Source of the DNA: Pseudalkalibacillus berkeleyi
GTDB taxonomy: Bacteria > Bacillota > Bacilli > Bacillales > Fictibacillaceae
Reading direction: 5' to 3'
NCBI RefSeq assembly: GCF_021608225.1
Contig: NZ_JAKIJS010000001.1
Coordinates: forward strand, 1,302,001 to 1,366,000
Length of the DNA stretch: 64,000 bases
In this document: positions 15,674-25,330 of the stretch, one piece after another
Layout of the letters: each line of letters starts with the position of its first letter
Position numbering within the stretch: the stretch's first letter is position 1
Translations under genes and position numbers: made by a program
Notes under the pieces: generated by a model
What the model was told of the DNA's origin: nothing
What the model saw: only the letters and a program-made list of their open reading frames with translations
Databases searched by the model: none

Positions 15674-18544
15674 ATGGCTACAAACGGACCAAGCAACGAG
15701 AAGCCATGGCAGGGATTTTCTGGCCCCAACCTTGGCTATGCGATCGAATTGTATGAACAATACAAAACTGATCCAGATTCGGTCGAACCAAATTTAAAAG
15801 AACTATTTGATAAATGGGGACCTCCACCAACTTCTTTTGAGGATGCTCCTACTGGTGAAGTGAAACAAGATCCATCTTCAATGAAGAAAGTGGTCGCAGC
15901 TGTCAAGTTAGCTGAAAACATCCGCACATATGGTCATCTAGCAGCTGAAATTAATCCACTTGAAAAAGCACAAAAGGATACTCGTGTTCTAGATCCGAAC
16001 GAATACGGACTTTCTGAAGAAGATTTACAATCGATTCCAGCAGATGTTGTATGGAGTGAAGCGCCAAGTAATATTCGAACAGGTCTGGAAGCGATAAATC
16101 GTTTAAAGGAAATTTACACAAAATCGTTAGCATACGAATTCAACCATGTCCATGAAGATGAAGAACGTAATTGGTTATTTGAGATGGTAGAGACAGATTC
16201 TATTTATCGCTCTTTATCTTCTGATGATCGTGTGAACCTGTTACAGCGTCTTACAGAAGTAGAAGGTTTTGAAAAGTTTTTACATCGCACATTTGTCGGT
16301 CAAAAACGTTTTTCTATTGAAGGACTTGACTCGATGGTCCCTATGCTTGACGACATCATTAAGTCGGGCGTGAAAGATGGTGCGCGGAACGTCATGATCG
16401 GCATGGCTCACCGTGGCCGATTAAATGTACTCGCACACGTGTTAAACAAGCCATATGAAAAGATTTTTGCAGAGTTTCATCATTCACCTAATAAGGAGTT
16501 ATTCCCTTCTGAAGGGTCAATGGGGATAAACTATGGATGGACTGGGGACGTAAAATATCATCTAGGTGGAAACCGTGAGATTGAAGAGGGGACTACTGAG
16601 CCAGCATCGATTACACTTGCTAACAACCCAAGTCATCTTGAATATGTAAATCCTGTAGTAGAAGGTTACACACGTGCAGCTCAAGAAGATCGAACGAGTG
16701 CAGGATATCCAAAACAAGACGTTTCTAAATCATTTTCAATTATGATTCATGGGGATGCAGCATTCCCTGGTGAAGGAATTGTCGCTGAAACATTGAATTT
16801 AAGTCGATTACCTGGCTATCAATTAGGCGGTTCAATTCACATTATCGCCAACAACCTATTAGGTTTTACAACGAAAAGCCATGATTCACGTTCTACTCGG
16901 TACGCAAGCGATCTTGCAAAAGGATTTGAAGTACCCATTGTACACGTAAATGCAGATGATCCAGAAGCATGTCTTGCTGCCATTCACTTAGCTTACCAAT
17001 ATCGTATGCAATTTAAGAAAGATTTCTTGATTGATTTGATCGGTTATCGTAAGTATGGTCATAATGAAATGGATGATCCAAATGCAACAAACCCTAAGCT
17101 TTATGAAAAAGTAAACAAACACCGAACTGTTCGTGAACTTTATGCTGAAGTTTTACAAAATGATGGCGTCATTAATGGAGATCAGTCAAACAAGATGGAC
17201 AAACAAGTCCAAGACATGCTCCAAGAGAAATATGAACAGGTTTCTAGTGGAGAAGACGACGGTGATATTAATGAAGCTGAAACACCAGAACAAATTGTTC
17301 ATGGGTTACCAAAGGTCAATACTGCATTACCACTTGAAGAGCTAAAATCAATGAATGAAGGTTTATTGAAATGGCCTGAGAACTTCAATGTGTATCCAAA
17401 ATTAGAAAAGATTTTAAATAGACGTAAAAAAGTATTTGAAGAAGAAAACGGTAAAGTTGACTGGGCAATGGGTGAAACACTCGCTTATGCTAGTATTTTG
17501 AAAGATGGAACACCAATCCGACTTACAGGTCAAGATACAGAACGTGGTACGTTTGCTCAACGTCACTTAGTATTGCATGATCCACAATCGGGAGACGTGT
17601 TCTCTCCATTGCACAAACTGCCTGAAGCAAAAGCATCATTCGGTATTCACAATAGCCCATTATCTGAGGCATCCGTTGTCGGTTATGAATACGGGTATAA
17701 TGTGATTGCACCAGAGACATTGGTTCTTTGGGAAGCACAATATGGTGACTTCGCAAATGCTGCACAGGTCATTTATGATCAGTTTATTTCAGCCGGTCGT
17801 GCAAAATGGGGACAAAAATCCGGAATGGTTCTGTTATTACCGCATGGGTATGAAGGACAGGGTCCAGAACACTCGAGTGCTCGATTAGAACGCTTCTTAC
17901 AATTATCTGCTGAAAATAACTGGACGGTTGCAAACTTGACGAGTGCAGCGCAATACTTCCATATTTTAAGAAAGCAAGCTGCAATTCTTGATAAAGAAGA
18001 AGTTCGTCCATTAGTGATTATGACACCGAAGAGTTTACTCCGTAATCCACGTGTAGCTTCTACACCGAAGGAATTTACGGACGGAGAGTTCAAGCCAGTC
18101 ATGCGACAACCAAATCATGACACGAAAAAGGACAAAGTAAAACGACTTATCCTTTGTACTGGTAAAGTTGCGGTAGATGTCCAAACTGAGATGGAATCAA
18201 GTGATCAAAATTGGGATTGGATTGACGTATTGCGCATTGAACAGCTTTATCCGTTCCCTGAAGATGAAATTATTGAGCAACTAGAGCAATATGAAAACTT
18301 AGAAGAAATAATCTGGGTTCAAGAAGAACCTAAAAACATGGGTGCTTGGTTCTATGTCGAATCAAGAATCAAATCGATTGCATCAAACCGCGTTACGATC
18401 TCCTACATTGGTCGTCCAGACCGATCCAGTCCAGCTGGAGGGGAACCAGATGTTCACAAAAGAGAACAAGAACGCATCTTAAATCAAGCACTGAACTTAA
18501 ACCAAACGAACACTGTGACAACTGAAGGAGGTAATGTATCGTGA
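15674..18544 (+). CDS. odhA: 2-oxoglutarate dehydrogenase E1 component
   Basis: Thiamine-diphosphate-dependent E1 subunit of the 2-oxoglutarate dehydrogenase complex, which decarboxylates 2-oxoglutarate and loads succinyl onto the E2 lipoyl arm. 956 residues, as expected for Bacillus OdhA. The short N-terminal helix that docks E2, [15 protein letters not shown], is present. Cofactor regions include [17 protein letters not shown] and [18 protein letters not shown], followed by [14 protein letters not shown]. The ATG at 15674 has AGGAGGG 8 bases upstream. It overlaps odhB by four bases, so E1 and E2 are made together. Lipoamide dehydrogenase (E3) is not in the window. Confidence 0.97.
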   Translation: MATNGPSNEKPWQGFSGPNLGYAIELYEQYKTDPDSVEPNLKELFDKWGPPPTSFEDAPTGEVKQDPSSMKKVVAAVKLAENIRTYGHLAAEINPLEKAQKDTRVLDPNEYGLSEEDLQSIPADVVWSEAPSNIRTGLEAINRLKEIYTKSLAYEFNHVHEDEERNWLFEMVETDSIYRSLSSDDRVNLLQRLTEVEGFEKFLHRTFVGQKRFSIEGLDSMVPMLDDIIKSGVKDGARNVMIGMAHRGRLNVLAHVLNKPYEKIFAEFHHSPNKELFPSEGSMGINYGWTGDVKYHLGGNREIEEGTTEPASITLANNPSHLEYVNPVVEGYTRAAQEDRTSAGYPKQDVSKSFSIMIHGDAAFPGEGIVAETLNLSRLPGYQLGGSIHIIANNLLGFTTKSHDSRSTRYASDLAKGFEVPIVHVNADDPEACLAAIHLAYQYRMQFKKDFLIDLIGYRKYGHNEMDDPNATNPKLYEKVNKHRTVRELYAEVLQNDGVINGDQSNKMDKQVQDMLQEKYEQVSSGEDDGDINEAETPEQIVHGLPKVNTALPLEELKSMNEGLLKWPENFNVYPKLEKILNRRKKVFEEENGKVDWAMGETLAYASILKDGTPIRLTGQDTERGTFAQRHLVLHDPQSGDVFSPLHKLPEAKASFGIHNSPLSEASVVGYEYGYNVIAPETLVLWEAQYGDFANAAQVIYDQFISAGRAKWGQKSGMVLLLPHGYEGQGPEHSSARLERFLQLSAENNWTVANLTSAAQYFHILRKQAAILDKEEVRPLVIMTPKSLLRNPRVASTPKEFTDGEFKPVMRQPNHDTKKDKVKRLILCTGKVAVDVQTEMESSDQNWDWIDVLRIEQLYPFPEDEIIEQLEQYENLEEIIWVQEEPKNMGAWFYVESRIKSIASNRVTISYIGRPDRSSPAGGEPDVHKREQERILNQALNLNQTNTVTTEGGNVS

Positions 18545-19827
18545 TTGAAATTAAAGTACCAGAACTTGCAGAGTCTATTTCAGAAGGAACGATATCAGAA
18601 TGGTTAGTAAACAAGGGTGATAAAGTTAGCAAAGGTGACCCTGTATGTGAACTTGAAACAGACAAAGTCAACGTAGAAGTAAGCGCAGAAAACGACGGCG
18701 TCATCACAGAATTCTTAAAGGAGTCTGGTGATACAGTTGAGGTTGGTGAAGTAATCGCAAAACTTGACGAAGCTGGTGAAGGAAGCAGCGCACCATCTGA
18801 CAAAGACGACAAGGAAGAGGCACCTAAACAAGAAGTGAAGGAAGAGAAATCTACTAAAGAAGAGAAGGCTCCTGCTTCACAAGAAACTGAGGAAGAAGAA
18901 CAAGACGACACAGACCGTACACTTGCTTCACCTGCAACACGCAAACTAGCACGGAAGCTAGGTGTTGATTTAAACAAAGTTAAAGCAACTGATCCACTTG
19001 GAAGAGTCCGTTCTGAAGATGTGAAAGCACATGCAGAACAAGGTAACTCAGAAAAAGAATCAGCTAAGAAATCAGAATCTAAGAGTAGCAAACCAAGTTC
19101 ATCTACTCCAGAACAAAATTTCGAAAAACCAGTTGAGCGGGTGAAAATGTCTCGCCGTCGCCAAACGATTGCAAAACGTTTAGTTGAAGCACAACAAACA
19201 GCTGCAATGCTTACAACATATAACGAAGTAGACTTGACTGCAGTCAATGACCTTCGTAAGCGTCGTAAGGAACAGTTCCTAGAACAAAATGATGTTAAGC
19301 TTGGCTATATGTCATTCTTTACGAAAGCTGTTGTCGCTGCATTGAAGAAGTTCCCACGTATCAACGCAGAGATTCAAGGTGATGAAATTCTTCTTAAGAA
19401 ATTTTATGACATTGGTATCGCTGTTGGTGCAGAGGAAGGTCTAGTCGTACCTGTTGTCCGTGATGCTGACAAACTGAGCTTCGCTGGAATCGAACAAGAG
19501 ATCAAGAACTTGTCTAAGAAGGTTAAGTCTAAGAAGTTGACAATTGAAGAGTTGCAAGGTGGAACATTTACAATCACAAACGGTGGTGTATTTGGGTCCT
19601 TGATGTCTTCACCAATCTTGAACTCACCACAAGTCGGTATCCTCGGTATGCATAAGATTCAATGGCGTCCAGTAGCAATTGATGAAGAACGCATGGAAAA
19701 CCGTCCAATGATGTATATCGCACTATCATACGACCACAGAATCGTAGACGGAAGCGAAGCAGTAAGCTTCCTAGTGAAAATTAAAGAACTACTTGAAGAC
19801 CCAGAATCGCTCCTTCTAGAAGGATAA
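18541..19827 (+). CDS. odhB: Dihydrolipoyllysine-residue succinyltransferase (E2)
   Basis: E2 core of the 2-oxoglutarate dehydrogenase complex, 428 residues. The lipoyl domain (1-75) carries the modified Lys42 in [11 protein letters not shown]. An acidic Glu/Lys/Ser linker follows, then the E3/E1-binding domain [18 protein letters not shown], a second linker and the catalytic domain ending with [15 protein letters not shown], which holds the active-site His and Asp. The GTG start overlaps the odhA stop (GTGA). A perfect-context terminator lies downstream. Confidence 0.96.
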   Translation: MIEIKVPELAESISEGTISEWLVNKGDKVSKGDPVCELETDKVNVEVSAENDGVITEFLKESGDTVEVGEVIAKLDEAGEGSSAPSDKDDKEEAPKQEVKEEKSTKEEKAPASQETEEEEQDDTDRTLASPATRKLARKLGVDLNKVKATDPLGRVRSEDVKAHAEQGNSEKESAKKSESKSSKPSSSTPEQNFEKPVERVKMSRRRQTIAKRLVEAQQTAAMLTTYNEVDLTAVNDLRKRRKEQFLEQNDVKLGYMSFFTKAVVAALKKFPRINAEIQGDEILLKKFYDIGIAVGAEEGLVVPVVRDADKLSFAGIEQEIKNLSKKVKSKKLTIEELQGGTFTITNGGVFGSLMSSPILNSPQVGILGMHKIQWRPVAIDEERMENRPMMYIALSYDHRIVDGSEAVSFLVKIKELLEDPESLLLEG

Positions 19828-19836
19828 AACCTTAAA

Positions 19837-19881
19837 AACTGTCTTGTCATCAACTTATTGTTGATGCAAGGCAGTTTTTTT
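19837..19881 (+). terminator. Terminator of odhAB
   Basis: AACTGTCTTGTCATCAAC pairs with GTTGATGCAAGGCAGTT (one bulge, one G-U pair) around a TTATT loop and is followed by seven T, just after the odhB stop. Confidence 0.92.
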
Positions 19882-19913
19882 GGTGAGATCAACTTAGTTT
19901 ATCTTTTGGTCCG

Positions 19914-20104
19914 GTGCGGGTACTAAAATCTGCGGTTTCTCTATTTCAGGGTACGTGCGAACCTCTCCCTGGTACTGAAATCTGCGTTTTCCTTTTTTTA
20001 GGGTGCGTGCGAACCTCTCCCTGGTACTGAAATCTGCGTTTTCCTTTTTTCAGGGTGCGTGCGAACCTCTCCCTGGTACTGAAATCTGCGTTTTCCTTTT
20101 TTTG
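19914..20104. repeat. 52-bp tandem repeat, three full copies plus a degenerate partial copy
   Basis: Full units start at 19949, 20001 and 20053, each 52 bases long. They begin GGGTGCGTGC, contain GAACCTCTCCCTGGTACTGA and end with a T-rich run. The first has one change, GTACGTGC. A partial diverged unit (GGTACTAAAATCTGCGG) precedes them from about 19914. The stretch lies between the odhB terminator and the next gene. An open frame on the minus strand through it only reflects the repeat. From 20105 to 20230 I see nothing apart from the AAGGAGG ribosome binding site of the next gene. Confidence 0.9.
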
Positions 20105-20230
20105 GGTAAACGGATAAAATAGGGCATGTTATACAGGACACCCTGTAACACGTTGAATCATGCCAAGCAGAACATTTTGATTCTTGATGTAATTGTATTA
20201 TCATTTCAATCCATAAGGAGGTTTTAAGTT

Positions 20231-21166
20231 ATGAAAGCTATTGTGATCGAACAATATGGTGGTAAAGAGACTTTAAAGGAAAAGGACGTCGAAACACCAA
20301 CAATAAATGAAGATCAAGTGTTGGTCGAAATTCATGCGACCTCCATTAATCCTATAGATTGGAAGGTGAGGGAAGGTTATCTGAAAGATATGTTACCTTT
20401 CGAATTTCCACTCATACTTGGTTGGGATGCAGCAGGGGTCATCGTGCAAAAAGGAAAGAATGTAACTACATTCGATGTGGGAGACCGGGTATTCACACGA
20501 CCTGCAACGACGAATCAAGGTACTTATGCAGAATTTGTACCTGTCGAAGAAAATTTACTTGCAAAGATGCCTGAGGAAATGAGCTTTGAAGAGGCTGCTT
20601 CTATTCCACTTGCTGGTTTAACCGCTTGGCAGTGTCTCGTTGACTTCGGTAAAATCAAAGAAAATGATAAAGTGCTCATTCATGCTGGTGCTGGCGGTGT
20701 TGGTAATTTCGCTATACAAATTGCAAAGAGCTTTGGAGCACATGTTGCAACAACAGCAAGTGAGTTGAACAAAGAGTTCTTACAGTCCCTTGGAGCAGAT
20801 GAGATCATTGACTATAAACATGCAGATTTCTCAACCATTCTTCATGACTTCGATATTGTCTTAGATTCAATAGGTGGTGAAGTACAGTCTAAAAGCTATC
20901 AAGTCTTAAAGGAAGACGGTAAACTCGTCTCAATTGTTCAACCTCCGAATGAAGAAGAGGCAAAAAATCATAAAGTCCATGCAGGTTTTGTATGGTTAGA
21001 ACCGGATGGAGAACAGCTTCAAAAGCTAGCAGAATTGTATACTGCAGGACAATTAAAGCCGATTGTTGGTGAAACGTTTGATTTCAACGAACAAAGCCTT
21101 CAAGATGCACATGCACTAAGTGAAACACACCATGCACGCGGGAAAATCGTCATCAAGATTAAATAA
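20231..21166 (+). CDS. NADP-dependent medium-chain oxidoreductase (quinone oxidoreductase type)
   Basis: 311-residue zinc-independent member of the medium-chain dehydrogenase family. The N-terminal GroES-like catalytic domain contains ATSINPIDWKVREGYL and GWDAAGVI. The Rossmann domain has the glycine-rich IHAGAGGVGNFAIQIAK that binds NADPH. The structural and catalytic zinc ligands of alcohol dehydrogenases are absent, as in quinone oxidoreductases. The ATG at 20231 has AAGGAGG upstream. It likely reduces quinones or enones; the substrate cannot be told. Flanked by terminators, so a single-gene unit. Confidence 0.88.
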   Translation: MKAIVIEQYGGKETLKEKDVETPTINEDQVLVEIHATSINPIDWKVREGYLKDMLPFEFPLILGWDAAGVIVQKGKNVTTFDVGDRVFTRPATTNQGTYAEFVPVEENLLAKMPEEMSFEEAASIPLAGLTAWQCLVDFGKIKENDKVLIHAGAGGVGNFAIQIAKSFGAHVATTASELNKEFLQSLGADEIIDYKHADFSTILHDFDIVLDSIGGEVQSKSYQVLKEDGKLVSIVQPPNEEEAKNHKVHAGFVWLEPDGEQLQKLAELYTAGQLKPIVGETFDFNEQSLQDAHALSETHHARGKIVIKIK

Positions 21167-21187
21167 TTCTTTCAATGAGATCAGACT

Positions 21188-21228
21188 ACAAAAAACAGCA
21201 ATACCTGACACAGGTGTTGCTGTTTTTT
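21188..21228 (+). terminator. Terminator after the oxidoreductase
   Basis: AAAACAGCAATACCTG pairs with CAGGTGTTGCTGTTTT (one G-U-type pair) around an ACA loop and runs into a T tract near 21222-21228. Confidence 0.92.
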
Positions 21229-21406
21229 ATTATTTTTACGCCATCTGTATTAGTGAATCCCAGACAAATCTCAACTTCCACTACGTTAATTATGCGAAAA
21301 GTCCTAATTAACTGATAATTCCGACATATTTAGTCAATTTTCCCTATTGTAAAAATATTTGGAATTCTTTACTTTTAAATAGACACTAAATTTAAGGAGT
21401 GAGCAA

Positions 21407-23851
21407 ATGAGTAAAAGGTTATCAAAAGGGGTTAAGCAAAAAGGGGTAACGGTTAGTTTAGCATTAACGCTTGCACTAGGAAGTACAATTCTTCCTCAAA
21501 ATGTTGATGCCACGTCGATTAAAAGTGAAAAGGTAGACAAGAAGCAGGACCAGTTAAAGGTGTTGCACAAGTTTGAAAAGATGAAAGGAAAGGAAGGATT
21601 AAAGGTATCCTGGGATAAAAAACGTGGCGTACCTGATTTTGTCTCTGGGAAACTTTCTGACAAAAAAGTAAAATCGAAAAGTGATGTGAAAAGTTACCTG
21701 AATGACCAAAGAGAGCTATTCAATTTAAACGCAGGTGATTTTGACATTATAGATGTAAATCAAGACGAACTTGGCATGACACACTACAAAACACAATTAA
21801 AAGTCGACGGTATACCTGTATATGGTGCGGAGCTTTCTGTACATACGAATCAGGATGGAAATGTCGTTGCCATGAATGGACAAGTTGAGCCCAAGTTAGA
21901 ACAAATTCAATGGAACAAGAAAGTTAAATTATCAGAGAAAAAGGCAATAAAGAAAGCTGAAAAAATACTCGATTTTAAACCAAATAAGAACACCTACACT
22001 TCTAAACCAACAGCTGATCTTTATCTCTATGAGTCTGGTGACAATTGGATGCCGGTATATTTAGTAGAGTTACAGTTTATTGACCCTAAACCTGGCCGTG
22101 AATTTGTTTTTGTAAGCGCTACCAACGGAGAAGTCATCCATCATTACGATGCACTACACACTGCAACTGGAACGGGTGTAGATGTGAATGGTGATACGAG
22201 AACGATTAACACGCTTTATTCCGGAGGTCAATATACGTTATACGATGATACGAAAGCGATGAGTGGGGTAATCCGAACGTACACTGCTAATAATGGTACA
22301 TCCCTACCTGGCTCAGACGTTACAGATTCTGATAATAACTACAATGCTAGCAATCAAGCAGCTGCGGTTAGTGCGCATTACAATGCGGGTGTAACGTACG
22401 ATTATTTCTACAACACACATAATCGAAACAGCTATGATGGAAATGGCTCTGATATCATTTCCACAGTCCATTACAGTACCAATTATAATAACGCATTCTG
22501 GAATGGATCTCAGATGGTATATGGAGATGGCGATGGAAGTACATTTACGGAACTATCGGGCTCTCTAGATGTTGTTGCACATGAATTAACGCATGCCGTA
22601 ACAGAAAACACAGCTAATCTCGTTTATGCAAATCAGTCAGGTGCTTTAAATGAATCATTTTCCGATGTATTTGGCGTAATTGTCGAAGCAGAAAACGGTG
22701 ACTTTGATTGGTTACTTGGTGAAGATGTTTACACACCAGGTACGCCAGGAGATGCACTGAGAAGTATTTCTTCTCCATCACAATATGGACAACCTGAGCA
22801 TATGAATGATTATCAAAATCTACCGAATACGGAAGAAGGCGACTGGGGTGGCGTTCATACAAACAGTGGTATTCCGAATAAAGCCTTCTATAATATAGCA
22901 ACAGATATTGGTTTAGATAAATCTGGAGATATTTATTACAGAGCATTATCTTCCTATTTAACTTCACAGTCTGATTTTGATGATGCAAGAAGTGCATTGT
23001 TACAAGCGGCTACTGATCTTTACGGTTCAAGTAGTCCAGAATATCAGGCAGTTGATGATGGTTTTGCAGCAGTTGGAATTGGTGGTACTAGTTCCGGAGA
23101 CACTTATGAAGCCAATGATACGCTTGCAACAGCACATGGTCCAATTGCAAGTGGCACAACGTATAACTCTTACATTTGGTCATCTTCTGACGTAGATTAC
23201 TTTAAATTTGATGCAGTTGATTCAGGAAACATATCTGTAAGCTTGTCTAATTTACCAGGTGATTACGATGTTTACTTATACAATAGTGCTGGTAGTTTAC
23301 TAGCACAATCAGAAAATGGCGGCACGACGAGTGAATCGATTTCATATTCAGCAACTGGTGCAGGTACCTTTTATGTGAAGGTGGTTGGATATAACGGAGC
23401 ATCTAGTACATCTACCGCTTATGCCTTGAATGTTACGTACCCGACAGGCTCCCAAAGCACTGCACAATGGTATTATGAAACGGCATCAGCTGACACACCA
23501 CATCCATATCCGAACAACTATAATAGTGGTCATACGTATTCAAAGCCTGGTGCACAACAGGTTGCAATCCACTTCTCAAGATTCGAAACAGAAGCTGGCT
23601 ATGACTTTGTATATGTGAAAGATAAGAATGGAACAGTTATTGAACAACATGATGGTGTCAAATCTGCATTTTGGGTTATTGTTGATGGTGACGAAATCAC
23701 AGTTACACTTGATTCTGATAGCTCTGTAACAGATTACGGATACCACATTGATGAAGTCGCATATTTCAACGATCAACCCCTCCTAAAAGGAACTAACAAA
23801 ATCGTACAAGATGAAAAAGCTGAAACAACCTCTTCATCACCAATCGAATAA
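21407..23851 (+). CDS. Secreted M4 (thermolysin/bacillolysin-type) metalloprotease with C-terminal accessory domains
   Basis: 814 residues. A signal peptide (about 1-36) is followed by an FTP/PepSY propeptide up to about residue 245. The M4 catalytic domain has H392-ELT-H396 and E416 in NESFSD as zinc ligands, spaced as in thermolysin, and the second-half active-site His in GGVHTNSGIPNKAFY. After it come a PPC-type beta domain (about 580-670, DVDYFKFDAVDSG and GDYDVYLYNSAGSL) and a CUB-like final domain (about 690-790) with a Tyr-rich start. It would be exported and self-processed to degrade extracellular protein. GGAG lies upstream of the ATG at 21407. A weak SigA-like pair (TTGTAA at 21347, 17 bases, TACTTT) precedes it. 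Confidence 0.95.
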   Translation: MSKRLSKGVKQKGVTVSLALTLALGSTILPQNVDATSIKSEKVDKKQDQLKVLHKFEKMKGKEGLKVSWDKKRGVPDFVSGKLSDKKVKSKSDVKSYLNDQRELFNLNAGDFDIIDVNQDELGMTHYKTQLKVDGIPVYGAELSVHTNQDGNVVAMNGQVEPKLEQIQWNKKVKLSEKKAIKKAEKILDFKPNKNTYTSKPTADLYLYESGDNWMPVYLVELQFIDPKPGREFVFVSATNGEVIHHYDALHTATGTGVDVNGDTRTINTLYSGGQYTLYDDTKAMSGVIRTYTANNGTSLPGSDVTDSDNNYNASNQAAAVSAHYNAGVTYDYFYNTHNRNSYDGNGSDIISTVHYSTNYNNAFWNGSQMVYGDGDGSTFTELSGSLDVVAHELTHAVTENTANLVYANQSGALNESFSDVFGVIVEAENGDFDWLLGEDVYTPGTPGDALRSISSPSQYGQPEHMNDYQNLPNTEEGDWGGVHTNSGIPNKAFYNIATDIGLDKSGDIYYRALSSYLTSQSDFDDARSALLQAATDLYGSSSPEYQAVDDGFAAVGIGGTSSGDTYEANDTLATAHGPIASGTTYNSYIWSSSDVDYFKFDAVDSGNISVSLSNLPGDYDVYLYNSAGSLLAQSENGGTTSESISYSATGAGTFYVKVVGYNGASSTSTAYALNVTYPTGSQSTAQWYYETASADTPHPYPNNYNSGHTYSKPGAQQVAIHFSRFETEAGYDFVYVKDKNGTVIEQHDGVKSAFWVIVDGDEITVTLDSDSSVTDYGYHIDEVAYFNDQPLLKGTNKIVQDEKAETTSSSPIE

Positions 23852-23865
23852 TCTAGTGAGATATG

Positions 23866-23906
23866 GAAAAGCATTATTGATGGAATTCAATAGTGCTTTT
23901 CTTTTT
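23866..23906 (+). terminator. Terminator after the M4 protease
   Basis: GAAAAGCATTATTGA (23866-23880) pairs with TCAATAGTGCTTTTC (23887-23901), one G-U pair, followed by five T. Confidence 0.9.
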
Positions 23907-23983
23907 GCATTTTTGATCATTCGAAAAGGATTTAATGATTATTAAACGAAGAATAGGATGTAGAAGAAGGAGGGGAATACAAT

Positions 23984-24310
23984 TTGAAATACAAAATGTC
24001 CAATAACATAGGATTTCAAGTAAAAGATGTTAATGAAGCGAAAGAATTTTATGAAAAAGTGTTTGGATTTAAACAACCCTCTGATAGCCAAGTACAAGAA
24101 ATAGAATTTAGAACGGAACATCATTCTATTTTCTTAATTGAAGGTGAAGAAAATCTCGGACCTGTATTGGAGATAATCGTAGAAGATTTAGAAGAAGCAA
24201 GAAAGCATCTCTTAGAAAACCATTTTACTATTGTAAGATGGGAAGGAAAAGGAAATGACTGTTATGTTCGTGACCCTTATGGCATGATTTACAATCTATG
24301 GGAATCTTAA
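23984..24310 (+). CDS. VOC family protein (glyoxalase/bleomycin-resistance fold)
   Basis: 108-residue single-domain protein with paired beta-alpha-beta modules: IGFQVKDVNEAKEFYEKVFGF at the start and VRDPYGMIYNLWES at the end, both typical of the vicinal-oxygen-chelate superfamily. The start is TTG 23984, 9 bases after AAGGAGGGG; ATG 23996 is too far from it. Specific activity unknown. It is followed after 18 bases by a DUF1801 gene, probably in the same transcript. Confidence 0.82.
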   Translation: MKYKMSNNIGFQVKDVNEAKEFYEKVFGFKQPSDSQVQEIEFRTEHHSIFLIEGEENLGPVLEIIVEDLEEARKHLLENHFTIVRWEGKGNDCYVRDPYGMIYNLWES

Positions 24311-24328
24311 TAATTTGGAGGTCATCAT

Positions 24329-24754
24329 ATGTATGAATTAAAGACAAAGGAAAATAACAATGACGTGATTGAATTTATCGAAAATGTTGATAGTCCAAAG
24401 AAACGTGAGGATGCGTATAAATTACTAGATATTTTTACAGAGACGACTGGATACAAAGCGAAGATGTGGGGACCTAGTATTATTGGTTTCGGGTCTTATC
24501 ATTATAGTTATGATTCTGGTCATGAAGGTGACGCTGCTTTAGTTGGTTTCTCTCCGCGCAAAGCAAAGATTAGTTTATATTTCGCAGCAGGTGATCAGAA
24601 GCGTGAAGAGCTGTTAAACGATTTCGGAAAACATACGACCGGTAAAGCATGTGTTTACATTAATAAAGTAGATGACATTGATGTTGACGTACTAAAGGAT
24701 TTGATTAATCATTCGATCGATTTTTTAAAGCAAAATTATGAGGTAAGAAATTAA
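24329..24754 (+). CDS. DUF1801 family protein
   Basis: 141 residues. The segment MWGPSIIGFGSYHYSYDSGH followed by EGDAALVGFSPRK is the hallmark of DUF1801 (YdhG-like) proteins, whose function is not established. GGAG lies 8 bases before the ATG. The stop is part of the ribosome binding site of the decayed gene behind it. Confidence 0.85.
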   Translation: MYELKTKENNNDVIEFIENVDSPKKREDAYKLLDIFTETTGYKAKMWGPSIIGFGSYHYSYDSGHEGDAALVGFSPRKAKISLYFAAGDQKREELLNDFGKHTTGKACVYINKVDDIDVDVLKDLINHSIDFLKQNYEVRN

Positions 24755-24766
24755 GGAGTTTTCGTA

Positions 24767-25140
24767 TTGAACAGGTATTTTATTAACATTTACAATCAAG
24801 ATGTACATAATACTGAGTAGGGAAATGTAAAAAGACCTGTGATCTTTTGTTTACATGGATTAGGTAGTACGAGCCTTAGTTTTCTTGAAATTGCTGAACA
24901 TTTGAAAGACGATTATCGAATCATTTCCATTGATGCTCCTGGTCATGGAAAGACACCACCATTTGATGAAGAAGTTAATTACTATGAAAATGACTTTGAA
25001 GAACATGTGGAAACATAGGATGAATTTTTAGATATGGTACCAAATGATTCTCAACGGCTAACACCACACATATGCTTCATTGGGATGATCCAGATATAGT
25101 TGTTGAAGAAATACGTAAGACTTGGAAATTATATAGATGA
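24767..25140 (+). pseudogene. Decayed alpha/beta hydrolase gene
   Basis: A TTG at 24767 with AAGGAG 8 bases upstream opens a frame reading NRYFINIYNQDVHN, stopped by TAG at 24818. The same frame continues RPVIFCLHGLGSTSLSFLEI and ISIDAPGHGKTPP, the oxyanion and early core of an alpha/beta hydrolase, to a second TAG at 25016. A different frame then gives THMLHWDDPDIVVEEIRKTW and a TGA at 25138, the usual C-terminal His region. The middle with the nucleophile elbow is missing. Two stops, a frame change and an internal deletion make this a remnant. Confidence 0.85.
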
Positions 25141-25151
25141 ATGTAATTTGA

Positions 25152-25180
25152 GAGAGAGGCAAATAAATCCTCTCTTTTTT
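25152..25180 (+). terminator. Terminator after the hydrolase remnant
   Basis: AGAGAGG (25153-25159) pairs with CCTCTCT (25169-25175) and is followed by a six-base T run. The 117 bases between here and the ribosome binding site of the giant gene hold CATATTGTA at 25288-25296, resembling a SigK -10. Confidence 0.85.
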
Positions 25181-25330
25181 GTTTGCAATGAATAGCAACA
25201 AGAGGTACAACTGATTCCATTTGAAGTAGAAATCCCGACATATTCCTTAAGTAAACTGTTCAATAGGTATTATATTACGTTTCCTAGCATATTGTAATTG
25301 GGATTTATTTCTTTTTGTGGAGGTGTTGGG

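Noticed and set aside
19914-20104. CRISPR array
   Set aside because: Units are directly adjacent with no unique spacers, and no cas genes are present.
19998-20204. Minus-strand frame through the 52-bp repeats
   Set aside because: Its sequence is only the translated repeat, and no ribosome binding site precedes it.
24767-25018. Recoded stop codons in the alpha/beta hydrolase
   Set aside because: The stops are TAG, not TGA. A frame change and a missing core also show decay.
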